A DNA stretch of 64,000 nt from Meandrina meandrites (taxonomy: Eukaryota; Cnidaria; Anthozoa; Scleractinia; Meandrinidae), in assembly GCA_963693305.1 (NCBI GenBank), contig OY855906.1, positions 30,114,626-30,178,625 on the forward strand, given 5' to 3'. Within the stretch, counting starts at the first letter, position 1, and every line of letters begins with the position of its first letter. Below are positions 26,197 through 40,900 of this stretch, one piece after another. Made by a program: the position numbers and the translations under genes. The notes below the pieces were generated by a model, which worked only from the letters and a program-made list of their open reading frames with translations, did no database searches and was not told the origin of the DNA.

Positions 26197-29100
26197 CTAT
26201 TATTATTATCATTATTATTATTATGTTTTAACGTGGCTTTTGGCGTTTTCATTGCAGCGAATTTTGAGGTCGCAGAGCCCTTAATTTGTTATGTCATTTG
26301 TCAATGTTATTGGCATATCTGTGATAGAATATAATGTTTCTCATTTGCAATTACCTGCTATAGAAAATGCCCCGCAGAACGACTTGCAAGACATACTCAG
26401 TGAACTAGAGGTCATGAAATCTTTGAAGGCTCATCCTCATGTTGTTAGGCTCATTGGTTGTTGTACTGAAAAAGGTAACAGACATCCTTTTTAACTGAGC
26501 ATGCTCATTTTTTTAATTGTTTGACGTTGACGGTTTTCATGGACATGGCGTTTTACTTGTTTTTACTTGTTACGTAGCGCTTCACTTTAGGATAATAATA
26601 TATTCAAAATCAAGCCATTGGTTTAATTTAGTAAGAATTATTGTTTTTAAGAGGAAGTTTCCAGAAAAATCAGACAAAAATGATTTTTTGCGGCAAGGCT
26701 AAAAAACAGGGATTTCGCTCATCTTCTGCATGTAGATAGTCCGTAGTAAAACTAAAAACGTTACGTTGTTTTTTCCTTCAAATATTTTTATTTTTCTGAG
26801 AAAAACGAAATTTTCGATTTCGCGTCTAGACTTGATTCAGAGGGTCCAAATTGGGCTGAAAATCGACCATTTTCATTCCACTCGCATGCCAAAACGATCA
26901 AGCGCAGAAAAAAATAAATACAACCGGTTTATTGCTTGACTCTTCCTTGTCCAAAGAAGCATAGTTTCAAGAGTTTTGGTTTAATCTAATTATTTAACGG
27001 TAAACGAAACCAGACAATTCTCACGTGCCCTGAAAGTCGGTCGGTCAAAAGAATCGTCATTTTCACCATGTGCCATATCTTGGATATCCTTGAGATATAG
27101 GTATTTATATTGTATAAGGATGATACTTTCAAAATATACAAAGTTTGGTTTGGGCCAATGATTAAGCACTTGTCAAAAAATTATTCAAAATCATACAAAA
27201 ACGGCACTAAATCAAGCCAGCCTTCGAATGCGTGACCAAAAGTATTACCACCGTATTTGTTCTTTAAATCAATTTAATCGCAATACTAGCTATATTTAGG
27301 CATGAATCAAAATAAATATGTTCACCTTTGCTCGATTATGATGTCCTGACCGTTGCAATACGTTTCTTTCCTGTCATTTCTTCAGTGGCTTCACGTTCAG
27401 TTCGCATGCCGCTCGGTCGAATCCGTCTTGCGACTGGTGAATTTGAAGCAACCACTGTTCTGCTTTTATCCTAATATATATCGTCATGATTAACGGGCTC
27501 TACTTGTGTTGCTTGATTAAGCCATATTTCAGGTTATAGCCGGCAAAGCGTTTTAAATAAGCCACTTAGCAGCGCCCGTTGGAAGCCATTATTATTCGAA
27601 GTGAAGTAAAAATTTGCATACTTTCGAGACTAGCGTGACAGTTTTTTTATACTTAGCGGGGTGGGGTGGGGATATGGTCTTAAATTTTTTGCTGAACCGA
27701 TGGTTTGAAAGTGTTTGGAGATGAATTATCACAAACTCGTATTTACTACGTGATTTGCTTAACTTATAAGTTCTGCTTACGCTCAAAATCAAAGAGAGAA
27801 AAACCGTGAAAAAAGCCTATTAATTACTGGTTGCTCCTACTATGGAAACAAAATTTATATTTATATTTCATCTATGTACTCTGTAATTCTCCAAAGTAAG
27901 TAAAATATTTGACCTTGTGTGTGCGAGAATTCACATTGTTTACTTTTAGGAGACGAGACTACTGTAATTTGCTAAACTCGATTATAGATTTTTCAATAAT
28001 TTCTTTTTTCTCACGAACCATTTGTGAATCACCCGGCACAACGCTGTCCTCGTCAAGACTTCAAGTGCTATCTCTCTCAATTATCTGTTGAACTGTTAGA
28101 AAACTCTTCACATGGTCTCGATGCACTTGGTGTACTCATGGAAGTTTCTTGTGCTTTTAAAACGAAAGTTCGCAGTCCTTGTTCTTATGATCGACGGGAT
28201 TAAAGTAAACTAATAACCGAGGTCCCTTTGCTGTCATGTAACAAGGATATAGAAAATAGTAAGTCCCTCTGGTCTTTTGCTGGTGTTAATGGCGAGCAGG
28301 AACTTATTCTCCTGAGAGCGGGTATCTTTAACACGCAACAGGATGTTAGCGCTTTTACTATCTGTCCCTTCCATCGATCCGAGCTTGAAACTGGATGGCG
28401 AAAAAGTTACTGTACATGCAAAGTTCCTCACGAGATTGCTTTATATCACAGTAAAAGGAAGACTTCTTAAGAAGACGTCAAACTTTCTGTTTCTATCCAA
28501 AGGATACAGAACCGGGACCGAATGTGTCATCTGTTGCTTAGCTGAAAAAGGAAACAGAGCCTTGATCGTTTGTTAAAATAAAAAACCGCAACAACAACAG
28601 GAAAAAAAATGTCTTTTTTTCTCTCTCTCATTTTGAGCGTAAGCAGAACTTATAAGTTAAGCAAATCACGTAGTAAATACGAGTTTGTGATAATTCATCT
28701 CCAAACACTTTCAAACCATCGATTCAGCTAAAAATTTAAGACCTACCCCCACCCCACCCCCTTAGATATAAAAAATGTCACGTTTGTCTCGGAAGTATGC
28801 AAATTTAATACTTCACTTTTCGAATAATAATGGCTTCCAACAGGCGCTGCAAAACTGCTGAACCGATGGTTTGAAAGTGTTTGGAGATGAATTATCACAA
28901 ACTCGTATTTACTACGTGATTTGCTTAACTTATAAGTTCTGCTTACGCTCAAAATCAAAGAGAGAAAAACCGTGAAAAAAGCCTATTAATTACTGGTTGC
29001 TCCTACTATGGAAACAAAATTTATATTTATATTTCATCTATGTACTCTGTAATTCTCCAAAGTAAGTAAAATATTTGACCTTGTGTGTGCGAGAATTCAC

Positions 29101-32100
29101 ATTGTTTACTTTTAGGAGACGAGACTAATGTAATTTGCTAAACTCGATTATAGATTTTTCAATAATTTCTTTTTTCTCACGAACCATTTGTGAATCACCC
29201 GGCACAACGCTGTCCTCGTCAAGACTTCAAGTGCTATCTCTCTCAATTATCTGTTGAACTGTTAGAAAACTCTTCACATGGTCTCGATGCACTTGGTGTA
29301 CTCATGGAAGTTTCTTGTGCTTTTAAAACGAAAGTTCGCAGTCCTTGTTCTTATGATCGACGGGATTAAAGTAAACTAATAACCGAGGTCCCTTTGCTGT
29401 CATGTAACAAGGATATAGAAAATAGTAAGTCCCTCTGGTCTTTTGCTGGTGTTAATGGCGAGCAGGAACTTATTCTCCTGAGAGCGGGTATCTTTAACAC
29501 GCAACAGGATGTTAGCGCTTTTACTATCTGTCCCTTCCATCGATCCGAGCTTGAAACTGGATGGCGAAAAAGTTACTGTACATGCAAAGTTCCTCACGAG
29601 ATTGCTTTATATCACAGTAAAAGGAAGACTTCTTAAGAAGACGTCAAACTTTCTGTTTCTATCCAAAGGATACAGAACCGGGACCGAATGTGTCATCTGT
29701 TGCCTTAGCTGAAAAAGGAAACAGAGCCTTGATCGTTTGTTAAAATAAAAAACCGCAACAACAACAGGAAAAAAAATGTCTTTTTTTCTCTCTCTCATTT
29801 TGAGCGTAAGCAGAACTTATAAGTTAAGCAAATCACGTAGTAAATACGAGTTTGTGATAATTCATCTCCAAACACTTTCAAACCATCGATTCAGCTAAAA
29901 ATTTAAGACCTACCCCCACCCCACCCCCTTAGATATAAAAAATGTCACGTTTGTCTCGGAAGTATGCAAATTTAATACTTCACTTTTCGAATAATAATGG
30001 CTTCCAACGGGCGCTGCAAAGTGGCTTATTGAAAACGCTTAACCTGAAATATGGCTTAATTGAGTAACACAAGTAGCGCCCATTAATCATGACGATACAT
30101 ACTTGGATAAAAACCTAGCTGTGGTTGCTTCAAATTCACCAGTCGCAAGACGTGTTCGACCGAGCGGCATGCGAACTAAACGGGAAGCCACTGAAGAAAT
30201 GACAGGAAAGAAACGTATTGCAACGGTCAGGACATCATAATCGAGCAAAGGTGAACATATTTATTTTGATTCATGCCTAAATATAGCTAGTATTGCGATT
30301 AAATTGATTTAAAGAACAAATACGGTGGTAATACTTTTGGTCACGCATTCGAAGGCTGGCTTGATTTAGTGCCGTTTTTGTACGACTTTGAATAATTTTT
30401 TGACAAGTGCTCAATCATTGGTCCAAACCAAACTTTGTATATTTTGAAAGTATCATCCTTCTACAATATAAATACCTATATCACAAGGATATCCGAGATA
30501 TGGCACATGGTGAAAATGACGATTCTTTTGACCAACCGACTTTCATGGCCTGTGAGAATAGTCTGGTTTTGTTTACCGTTAAATAATTAGATTAAACCAA
30601 AACTCTTGAAACTATGCTTCTGTGGACAAGGAAGAGTCATGCAATAAGCCGGTTGTATTTAATTTTTTCTGCGCTTGATCGTTTTGATATGCGAATGGAA
30701 TGAAAATGGTCGATTTTCAGCCCAATTTGGACCCTCTTTATCGAGTCTAGACGTGAAATCGAAAATTTCGTTTTTCTCAGAAAAATAAAAATATTTGAAG
30801 ACAAAAACAACATAACGTTTTTAGTTTTACTAAGGGCTGCCTACATGCAGAAGATGAGCGAACTATTTTATTTTAGCCTTGCCGCACCTTGTTGAATTTT
30901 TCTGGAAACTTCCTCTTAATCATTCAACCTTCCGAGATAAATGGCGCTAACAATTATTTTATCTTCTCAAGTAAAGAAAAAAGACAGGATTGCCCTTAAA
31001 GGGGAATGAAAGTAAAATAAAAGTACAAATGGAAGGAGACCGTTCTCTTCCAATCATGAAAGGAGATTATGAAGGTGAGAAGTGATCATCGCAGTGAATT
31101 TCCAATTTAAGCAATTGGAATGAAGAAGCCAGAAAAAATTCAGGGCTTCAAAAGGAGATTATCTCGAAGGATAGTCCCAAATTTCCAAATTTTCGATCGG
31201 TAGGTTTGCGAACAGTTTTTCTGAAACTGCAATTTCCGAATGTTTTGGCAATGTGTAACCCAGGAACGTTTAAATGCCAGCTGTCATTCCAATAATATTT
31301 ATCTACTTTTACTTTTTTATTTTTCTTAAAATTCCAGAACCGTTGTTGATTGTTTTGGAGTATTTACCATACGGTGATTTGTTGGGATACCTGCGGAAGA
31401 GCAGAGGAATTGAGGACACTTACAACACAGGAGAAAAAAGACCAAATTCCAGACTCAGTGAAAAGAATCTGCTATCTTTTGCTTGGATGATTGCTGATGG
31501 TATGAAATATCTGGCGACAATGAAGGTAAATCATACAACCGTCAACTCCACTATCCTTTCCTTTGCTGACTGGTTTGGACAGAGGTAATGCTTCCTTATT
31601 TTGCGTTTGTCAAGGGGAAAAATTGCCCTCGAGATTATTCCCGAAGACGATCTGAACACTTTCAAAGATTAACGAAAATGACGCGAAGATTGTCTTTAAA
31701 TATCACTGAGAGACATCCAAAGATTTTCAAATAAAACACAACCGGCAAATATTTCCGGGATGGCACAGAAGTTTGTCATATTCACCCGATGGTCGAGGTT
31801 GTCTCCGGCGTTCCAGAGTTAGATATATTACCTTCAGACGAACAATTCATACTACATTGTAACACGTTTTACGTAGCTAGCTTCAAAGAACTATGTTGAC
31901 AAAGTATATATACGGTTTGGGAATAGCTGTTAATTATTAGGCGGCAGAGTTAAACATGTTTACGCCTCACAAGTTCTTTGTAAGCCTGATGTCGTCTCTT
32001 TCGGACAGAAACACTCTTTTCTGTTTTTCGCGCTTTTCTCCGGGACATAACAGTACCATAACTTATGGTCCTCAAGTCTGTTTAACTCTACTGTTTTTCA

Positions 32101-35100
32101 GGTAGTTCATCGTGATTTAGCCGCTCGAAATGTATTGGTAGGCGAGAACAAAGTGTGTAAAGTTTCCGACTTTGGAATGGCACGTGGTTTGGAAGGAGAT
32201 GTTTACACGAGAAGAACTCAGGTGATTTGTTTGATTTCCAAATAAACTCAATACTAAAAATTGACTGTTATTTGGTTATCTTGTTTTCTTGCCTGGCTGC
32301 CTGCCTGCCTGCCTGCCAGCTTGCCAGCTTGCCAGCTTGGTAGCTCGCTTCCTTTCTTGCTTTCTCTTATTCTTGCTTGTTTTCTTGCTTTCTTGCTTCC
32401 TTTCTTGTTTGTTTGCTTTCTTGCTTTTTTTGCTTTCATGCTTTCTTACTTTCTTGCTCGCTTACCTGTTTTTTTATTATTATTATTATTGCTTTCTTGC
32501 TTGCTAGCCTGTCTTTTTTTCTTGCTTGCCTTCTTGCTTTCTTGCTTGTTTTCTTGCTTGCTTGCTGCCTTTTTTGCTTGCTTAATTACCTGTTTTATTT
32601 CTTGCTTTGCTTACTTGCTTGCCTTCTTGCTGGGTTTGTCGCTTGCTTGCTTGCTTTCCTGCTTGCTCACTTACCTACTTACTTCCCTACCTCCTACCTG
32701 GCCTGCTCGCTGCTTCCTTGCTTATTCCACGCTTTTTCTTGCTTGCATATATTTATTGTAATTATTTGTTATCTTTTTATCTATCTATTTATTTATTATT
32801 TATTCATTCATTTATCTTTTCCTTCTTAATTTGAAGGCTCGTCTCCCAGCTAAGTGGATGCCCCCGGAATCTCTTTTCTACGGTGAATCTAGTACTATGA
32901 GTGACGTGTAAGTTGACTCAAGTTTATTTTTCAAATAACTGGCAATTTTTATGGTCAGTAACGGAGTCTGTCCTCTTATACTTAATGTAAAAAAAAATCA
33001 ATGTAGTTTTCTGCCTCAAAATTAAAACGCTCGGTTTTCTTTGCCACTGTACCTTCTTTCGGGATCTCTCTTAGTTAGTAACTGTATTCAGTTTATCAAG
33101 AAAATGGGACAAGGACAAAATCAGTCTTCGACGAAAGTCGAACGCATGACCTTCTTCACACTGGTGGAATGCTCTAACCTATTAACAACGGGAGACTTGT
33201 TGCAGCGACTACCCCAGGCATAATTCCTCCGAACACTTCACTTGACAACAATAGCGTGGCAGTTCGTTATGCTATAAAATATAGATCCGTGAAGTGGAGA
33301 GGGGAAATTACTATATATTTTGATGCAAGTGTATGTCCCAAGAATTTTGTTTTTGTTTGTAGTTTCCGGACCTTGGGATCGTTTCAAATTTTATTCGGAC
33401 AATCGAAACAATAGTGGATTTAATGAAAATCACCCTCAAGCGATAAGGATGATCTAAATCTATCAGAGTGTGCACTGCATTATCATAATTCCTCTTTCCG
33501 GTACCACCATTTTTGAAATGATGTTGTCAGACCAAGGACTATTATATGTATGGGTAAAAGGGTGACGAGTGACAAAACAAGGAAATAACTTCACGCGCGC
33601 GAGAAAATTCAAATTATTTGAATTTTGACCAAACGCAAGTGAAATTAGTATAATACATGGGTGGGAGGGTATGAAATTTTTCCTCAATTGTTCAACTCGA
33701 TGCGCGAACGAGTGAGATATTGAGTTGAACGCTAGCAATTTTACGTATGTTCAATTACGGATTCTCAGGGCTGGAAATCTTTATGAAACACTGCAATTTA
33801 GATAATGAAAAGGCGATTTTATGGGTGAACCGCCGCGGTCGTCCAGATCATTGCAAAATGTTACGAGACGACCTGAACGATTACATGGAATTGGCGTTTA
33901 TTAACCGCTCTATAAAGTTTGACGCAACTTGTTCGTGGCAAAAAAAGCCAATGAATTAATTAATTAAAATTGTGTCTCAACATCTGTCTTTTATAGATGG
34001 TCCTACGGTATTGTGATGTGGGAGGTGTTTACTATCGGTAGGTAAATTGCTCTCACTGACTTACATATCCCCTTTCCTTTGAAAACTTTTATGAAATCAA
34101 ATTGATTGTAAGGCTGCAACTTCAGTAAAAGGACAAAGTAAAATTTATTGACCATATTTTAAATAACAATTTTTTTCTCTCCTTATTACTATTACTGCAC
34201 ACTACTTACAATACTATTGCAATACAGTTACTTACACTACATAAGCTACCTTGCAAAACAATACTACAAGTGCTTATGATACTTACACTACATAAACTAC
34301 ATTAATATATAGATTTAGGCAGGCCTAAAAGAGGAGCTCCCATTATTAATTTTATTTCTAAATAGGTAGCCACACTGTATTTCTAAGCTTATACAGTGGC
34401 CCATATAGGTACAAAATAAATTCTAATCGCTTATGGTTAAAAACCTCTCATGGTTTTGCTGAATTTGACGAGTGCATTTTATTGGGTTCCTCACGTACGC
34501 AAGTCGGCGCAAAACAAATCTTTATAACGTTTTCTGTATACTAATTAATACACCTCAGGACCTCTATGAGTTTTTCAATGTAAAAAGAATCTTGACCTTG
34601 ATTTGATTTGATTTACTACAAAACTGTCAGGGCAAGAAAATCAACTCAAGGCAAAAACAAAATACAGAAAAACAAAGTGAACTCGCTGCACAGAGTAAAC
34701 AAAATGAACTCACGCCACTGCAAACTGAGAAAATCGAGGCAGCAAAACAAACTCTGAAAATTTATGGTGCCGGTTATGTAAGTCATTTTAAACCAGCTTT
34801 TGTGTAAGAATTGTGGCAGTTTGTGATTTGAGAAGTAGTGCACGTTTACTTAAAATGAGCTTACAATGTTGTTTTGACTGTTTGAACCATCTTCTTTTCG
34901 TTGCGATTTAGTGGAATGATTAACTAATCCTGTTTTATCGTACGCGTTGCTAAGTACCTTAGATAATTTTATGTAGAGACCTGAATGAATTTTCTTCATT
35001 TCTGTTAAGTATAAATATGCAGTAGGTAAAGTCTGAACTCACTCAGCCAAGCACAGGTAACTCGCAACGAAACCGGCGAAATATTCGTTTACGCATCGAC

Positions 35101-37931
35101 AACACACTCACTAATAAGCGGGGAGAAGAGAAACAAAACAAATGCAAGCGAGCCGAAATTGTGATTTAGATCCGTGAAGCTAAATAATTTGTTTTCAAAA
35201 ACCAGTAGTGAACATCACTAGTCTAAACAAAATATTTGATAAACAATGTCTGTATAAAATGTACAAACACGAACAGGTTTGATAAATATTTACCGGAAGA
35301 TCTGAAAAGCGACACAACTTCAAATTTGTTCATAAATGAAGTAAATTCTCTCACTATAAAATTAGGCTTATGCTTAGTGCATACATTTACGTTTGTTACC
35401 TCATTATTGAAGAAGGCTTGAATATTCTGCAGGGCAAAGCTTTCAAACCAGCCCTATAATATCGGAGACGAACACGGCAATTTCGTTGTAAGCTGTCTCC
35501 AACACCACCGACATATGAATTATCAGCGAAGATCATTCCAATTTCTCTCTTTACATCGGTTAGCCTTTAACAGTCTTTTATCCTTCACTTCATTGAACTT
35601 GATCGGCTTTGAGTTCACTTTTATTTGAGCTCAATAGTCAGTAAAAAGTTTCAGCCTTGCTCAGCCGCAGGTCGAACTCTGGACATCGCTCTTTTGACTT
35701 GTAGTCCGATAAATCATGTTCAAGTCCGCAATTACTTCACTTCTTCCCGTTACAAGGTTGTCCTAAATTATTTTGAATAAGTCTCCATGATGCAGATGGG
35801 TAAATAGAGCGAGAAACATCCACGAAGATCTATGTTCTTCAGCAGCTTTCTTCGCGTGTTTCATCACAGGTAGCCAAAGCTTAAGATACGACTTAAAATA
35901 AATGAAATGATCTAAGTTATTGTTTTATCAATCTTATATTACATATTCATGTGAGCTTTGAAAATTAGCATAATATGCTAATTCTAAAATTGCTCCCAAC
36001 CATCAAAGCGAAGCGAAAGGTTGCACACTCGAACCGCCAGAATGCAGACCCGTGTTCATGAAATGAGCTGTTATTCTCAGAGTTTGCCATCTTTCCCTCA
36101 AAACGCCTCGAATTCAAAGGCTTCGATAGTCATTCTATAAATACACACCGAAAAAGTGCCCAATGTTACATCCTTTTCCCGGCAAAACAAAAATATTTCA
36201 GTGGTAAACCTCCACGAACCATCCGCGGCCCGAGCGCCTCTGCAGTTTTTCTCATTTAATCATATGCAATTTGGAACCACAAAAGCCACTTTCTAGGGGA
36301 GGTGTGTGCAATGTCGCGTGCAACACATGATGAACTCAGGAATAAAGTGTAAACAAACAATCTACAGGGCCTGGAAAATCCATCATAATGACAAAAATTT
36401 CCATCAAAATGACAATGCAGGCCTTAGAAAATATTAATTGAAAAAAAGAACGATTTGTGCTTTAACTTGTTTGCAAAAGAGTATTCGCGTTTTCAGTGTT
36501 CTTTTTTTTCTTTCAGTTTAACGTGTCTATCGAGAATAAATCTATTTTTCGTTCTTTTATAAAACACTTTTTGAGTTACTAATCTAGCGCGATATTGCGG
36601 CAACACAGTAGAACTCACAGTGGCAGTCGCGCCTTCCACAACGCTTTGAAAGAGTTGTTTACAGACAAATGTTTAGATGATGTTGCGAGATTTCTCATTT
36701 CCTTAGAGAGACCTCCGGTTCTGATGAGCTGGCAAAGGAAGCCACACACATTTCTATCCCAGAAAAGGTTCCTCTACAATTTAATAACATCCGCGAGATC
36801 ATAAACCTTATTTTAATGCATGTTTCAAGGCCCGCAAAATTCACAGTCTTTTTTTAATGGATTTGTTTTGATTACACTTCATCAGGTGTCGCACGCGACA
36901 TTGCATACACCTCCCCTAGAAAGTGGCTTTTGTGGTTCCAAATTGCATATGATTAAATGAGTAAAAATGCAGAGGCGCTCGGGCCGCGGAAGGTTCGTGG
37001 AGGTTTTCCACTGAAATATTGTCGTTTTGCCGGGGAAAGGATGTAACATTGGGCACTTTTTCGGTATGTATTTATAGAATGACTATCGAAGCCTTTGAAT
37101 TTGAGGCGTTTTGAGGGAAAGATGGCAAACTTTGAGAATGACAGCTCATTTCATGAACACGGGTCTGCATTCTGGCGGTTCGAGTGTGCAACCTTTCGCT
37201 TCGCTTTGATGGTTGGGAGCAATTTTAGAATTAGCATATTATGCTAATTTTCAAAGCTCACATGAATATGTAATATAAGATTGATAAAACAATAATCATT
37301 TGACAATTTTAGATCATTTTATTTATTTTCAGTCGTATCTTAAGCTTTGGCTACCTGTGGTTTCATTCAGCTTCAGACGTGAACAGCGTGCCAAAGATTT
37401 TGGCGCCTTTTCATGCAATGGCTTCGTTTAAGTTGATGTGAAATGTTCAGATATTTTTTTTTTATGTGAGAAAAAATCTCTGAAGTGATGGAGTGAAAAA
37501 TAATAACGAAGAAATATTTTCTGCTGCTCACTTTCTTTTTGTCGCCTTTTAACGCAATCGATTCGTGTAGGTGAAATGAAATAACCCTAGTCGATTTTCA
37601 ACATGATTTTAAAAAAATTTATGTGCAGTGTCCTACAAACTTCTACGATAGGTAACTTTTAACAAAAAGTGGATGGTCAATATCAAACACGTAAGATGCC
37701 TTCTGGAGTATGGCCGCCATTTTGGGCGACGTCGTCGTCGTCGCTAGGCGCACGCGCCCGCGAGCCATGCCGCTAGCCACGATGACCATGAAAACTCAAA
37801 CGCATGGTTTTCTCAATTTCTATCCTCGCACGGTAGTTATGGGGCTCCGCTCTGCGGCCCTTCGGGCCGCTGGAGAGCTCCGTTAAAAAAATAATAATAT
37901 TGTGGCTTACAATAAACACTACTTGTTTGGC

Positions 37932-37968
<37 letters not shown>

Positions 37969-40900
37969 TGATTGCAGGACGCATACAAGTTACATTACAT
38001 TGAAACTTACATTTAACTACATCGCTTACACTACTTACACAGGGGCGCTACTTACAATACAACGTTAACAGTACTCTACTTACGATGCACTACTTACAAT
38101 AAAAACACTACATAATTACTTACATTGAAATACCTAAAAGGCGACTCCTCTACCAATGACTAATAATTAAAAACTTATCATCTATCCTCGCACGGTAGTT
38201 ATGGGGCTCCGCTCTGCGGCCCTTCGGGCCGCTGGAGAGCTCCGTTAAAAAAATAATAATATTGTGGCTTACAATAAACACTACTTGTTTGGCATTAATT
38301 GTTGATTAAATTATTGCTGAGCACTAATACATTTTATACAACATGATTCTACTACTCTTAATTTGTAGCCTACGCACTATTAACATCGAAAAAGATTTTA
38401 AAGCTTATTTATAGGTTCAATAGCTGCTTAGGAGAACTTCAGAATATCCCCATTTCTGTTGAGGAAATCTAAGCCTTCTCTCTTCTTAGCGATATGGTTA
38501 AGAAGAATCCAATGAGGTCTTTCTTTTGTAATGCCTAACATAATTTCGCTATCGTTTAACCTGGTAATAGTATGCGTCCAGAAATCCTTGGTAAATGTGC
38601 AATGTAAAAATCAATGCTCGAGGGATTCTTCGTACTCTCCACAAAACGTACATCACGAAGTATCTGTTAGCCCCACCTCAATCCTGGTTTCGGTGGAGTG
38701 CTGTGTTAAAAGCTTCCAGCACTTTCAATATTATGTTTGAATTAAGAATTAATTTTTCATCAGCATTAAATAGTCGGCGAATTGATGGGTTTTTTTTTTT
38801 ATTTTGTCGGTGTCAAGATTTAAGAAATATATATTTCGATTTTTTTTCTCCTTGTTCGTACCAGTTTGCTCTTGATCTGATTAATTTACCTTGAATAATG
38901 TAATCATATAGACACTTTGCATAAATGGCGTCCAAATTTGAATAACAATACTTTGTACATCCTTAGCCTCGTGTGAATGTTTATAGACAAAAGATTTTTT
39001 ACGTGAATTTGAGGCTTAGGATGTATAAGTATTGTAATTCAAATGCCGACGCCATTTATATATATATAATTACATATATATTTCTTAAATCTTGACACCG
39101 ACAAAATAAAAAAAAACATCAATTCGCATTTTATCAAGCCCCACAATACTCTTAGGTCATTTACTTCTGAAAATTCAGTTATCCATTTTGGATATTCAAA
39201 ATTGATAAGCTGTATGTAAGTATCGTCATCAAGAAGGCTTGAATTAAATTTCCAATCCAATGGGCAAGCTGATTGCCAGTGATCGGTTTTGACAGCTAGG
39301 ATGATGTATTTTTTTATGCCATCTTGTAGTTCCTCACTTATGAGCCAAGGCAATACGTCGTTGACTGAAAGGAATTTTTGTCTCCAAGTAAACTGTCTTT
39401 TATCAGGATTGTGTACTCAATAAGCTTATACTCAAGCATTATATCTTGAATTTTTTTAACAGTAGATTCCGTTTCAATTTTTCCTCCAGACTTCTTCATG
39501 GTCAAAACTCTCCTAGCACTGCTAGTTGATATATTTGGCAACTGAACAAGACTGCCTTTTTGCTGTAGTTCCTGCCTTGCAATCAATTTGGTTTCATTTA
39601 CACTAAAAGGATCCGGCAACATACAATTGCAATTCAAACAGTTTAATTCTTCGTTTTATAATCCTTTGTATACCCAAACGTTTTTAGAAGAAATGTTTAT
39701 GGTATTAAAGATATCCCTTTAATGTTACTCCGTTTTTTCCCTTTTTGCATTTTAAAGACTTGATAAAACACAAAAAACAGTTGCATGAGCAGAAAAGAAA
39801 AAAAAAGTTCACAAAAAGATGATATCCTTATAAAGAAAAAAGGTATTAACTTACAAATTGATGACATTAAGCGAAATATAATTAAAGGAAACACAAATTA
39901 AATAAATAAACATACCAAATTCTTGACTTGTGTTTTTTGCTGTTTTTTTCCTTTTGAGAAACATGTTTTATGGATAGAATTGTCAAATAAGGCGCTGAAT
40001 GCGTTCGGTGAAGAAGCTGATAGCCGCCAAATGAGAATTACGATAGAGTTAATGAGCCTCAGTAAGACTTATTTTTTGCATCTACCAAAGACAACACCAA
40101 AAGCACAAATTGATTATGAATTGCTGTCGACTTTACAGGTGAATCACCTTATCCTGGATTTAAACCTCGACGAGTAGCTGACCTCCTGCAGACAGGATAC
40201 CGCATGCCAAGACCAAGACACATCTCCAAAGAACTGTGAGTTGCTTACACGCCCGCGGTGGCGGGAAGGAACTCAAAAATATTTTATACCAGGCGGCTCC
40301 GCTTCGTTTCCATATACCCTCCCTTCTATATGCCATTTTTGAGAGAATAGGTATCCCCTTCACATACTTTCAATAGACAATGGTAACCCTCTCCCTACAG
40401 TAGGGTGGGTCTGTTCAAGATTTTTTTGAAAGGCCCTTTTGCATACCTAAAGACAGTTTTCCCTTCTCTTTTCTATACCCCAACTCGTAAAATCCATAAC
40501 CTTGAGCATAATCATAATCATAGTTAGTTTGGGGTTTTGACTTAAACGGCAATTGACACCAAATGTAGTCACAATGAGAAATTTTCTGGTGGATTTTAAG
40601 GTACTCCATTATGACCGAGTGCTGGGAAGAGCAGCCCCAAAAGAGGCCAACATTCCAGTGGCTATGCTCTGCGGTCAGACGACTTTTGGGTGGCAAAGAG
40701 GTTTGTTAAGTATTAATCGTCTAAAAAAGGTGTTAATAAAGTCAGTGACACAAGGCTCTTCGTGGCCCTTGCTTATTGTCTTCATAGCTCTAAAGATTAC
40801 TCACACGACCCCACAAGCTTCACTCTTTAAATATCATCGTATCTAAATAATTGTTTGACTGACTGACTGACTGACTGACTGACTGACTGACTGACTGACT

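Noticed and set aside
28228..28470. 80-residue frame present twice
   Set aside because: The second copy is due to the 1166-bp DNA duplication; no recognisable protein.
32261..32834. Leu/Cys/Phe-rich frames resembling membrane proteins
   Set aside because: They lie in several overlapping frames of a CTTG low-complexity intron flanked by solid kinase exons.
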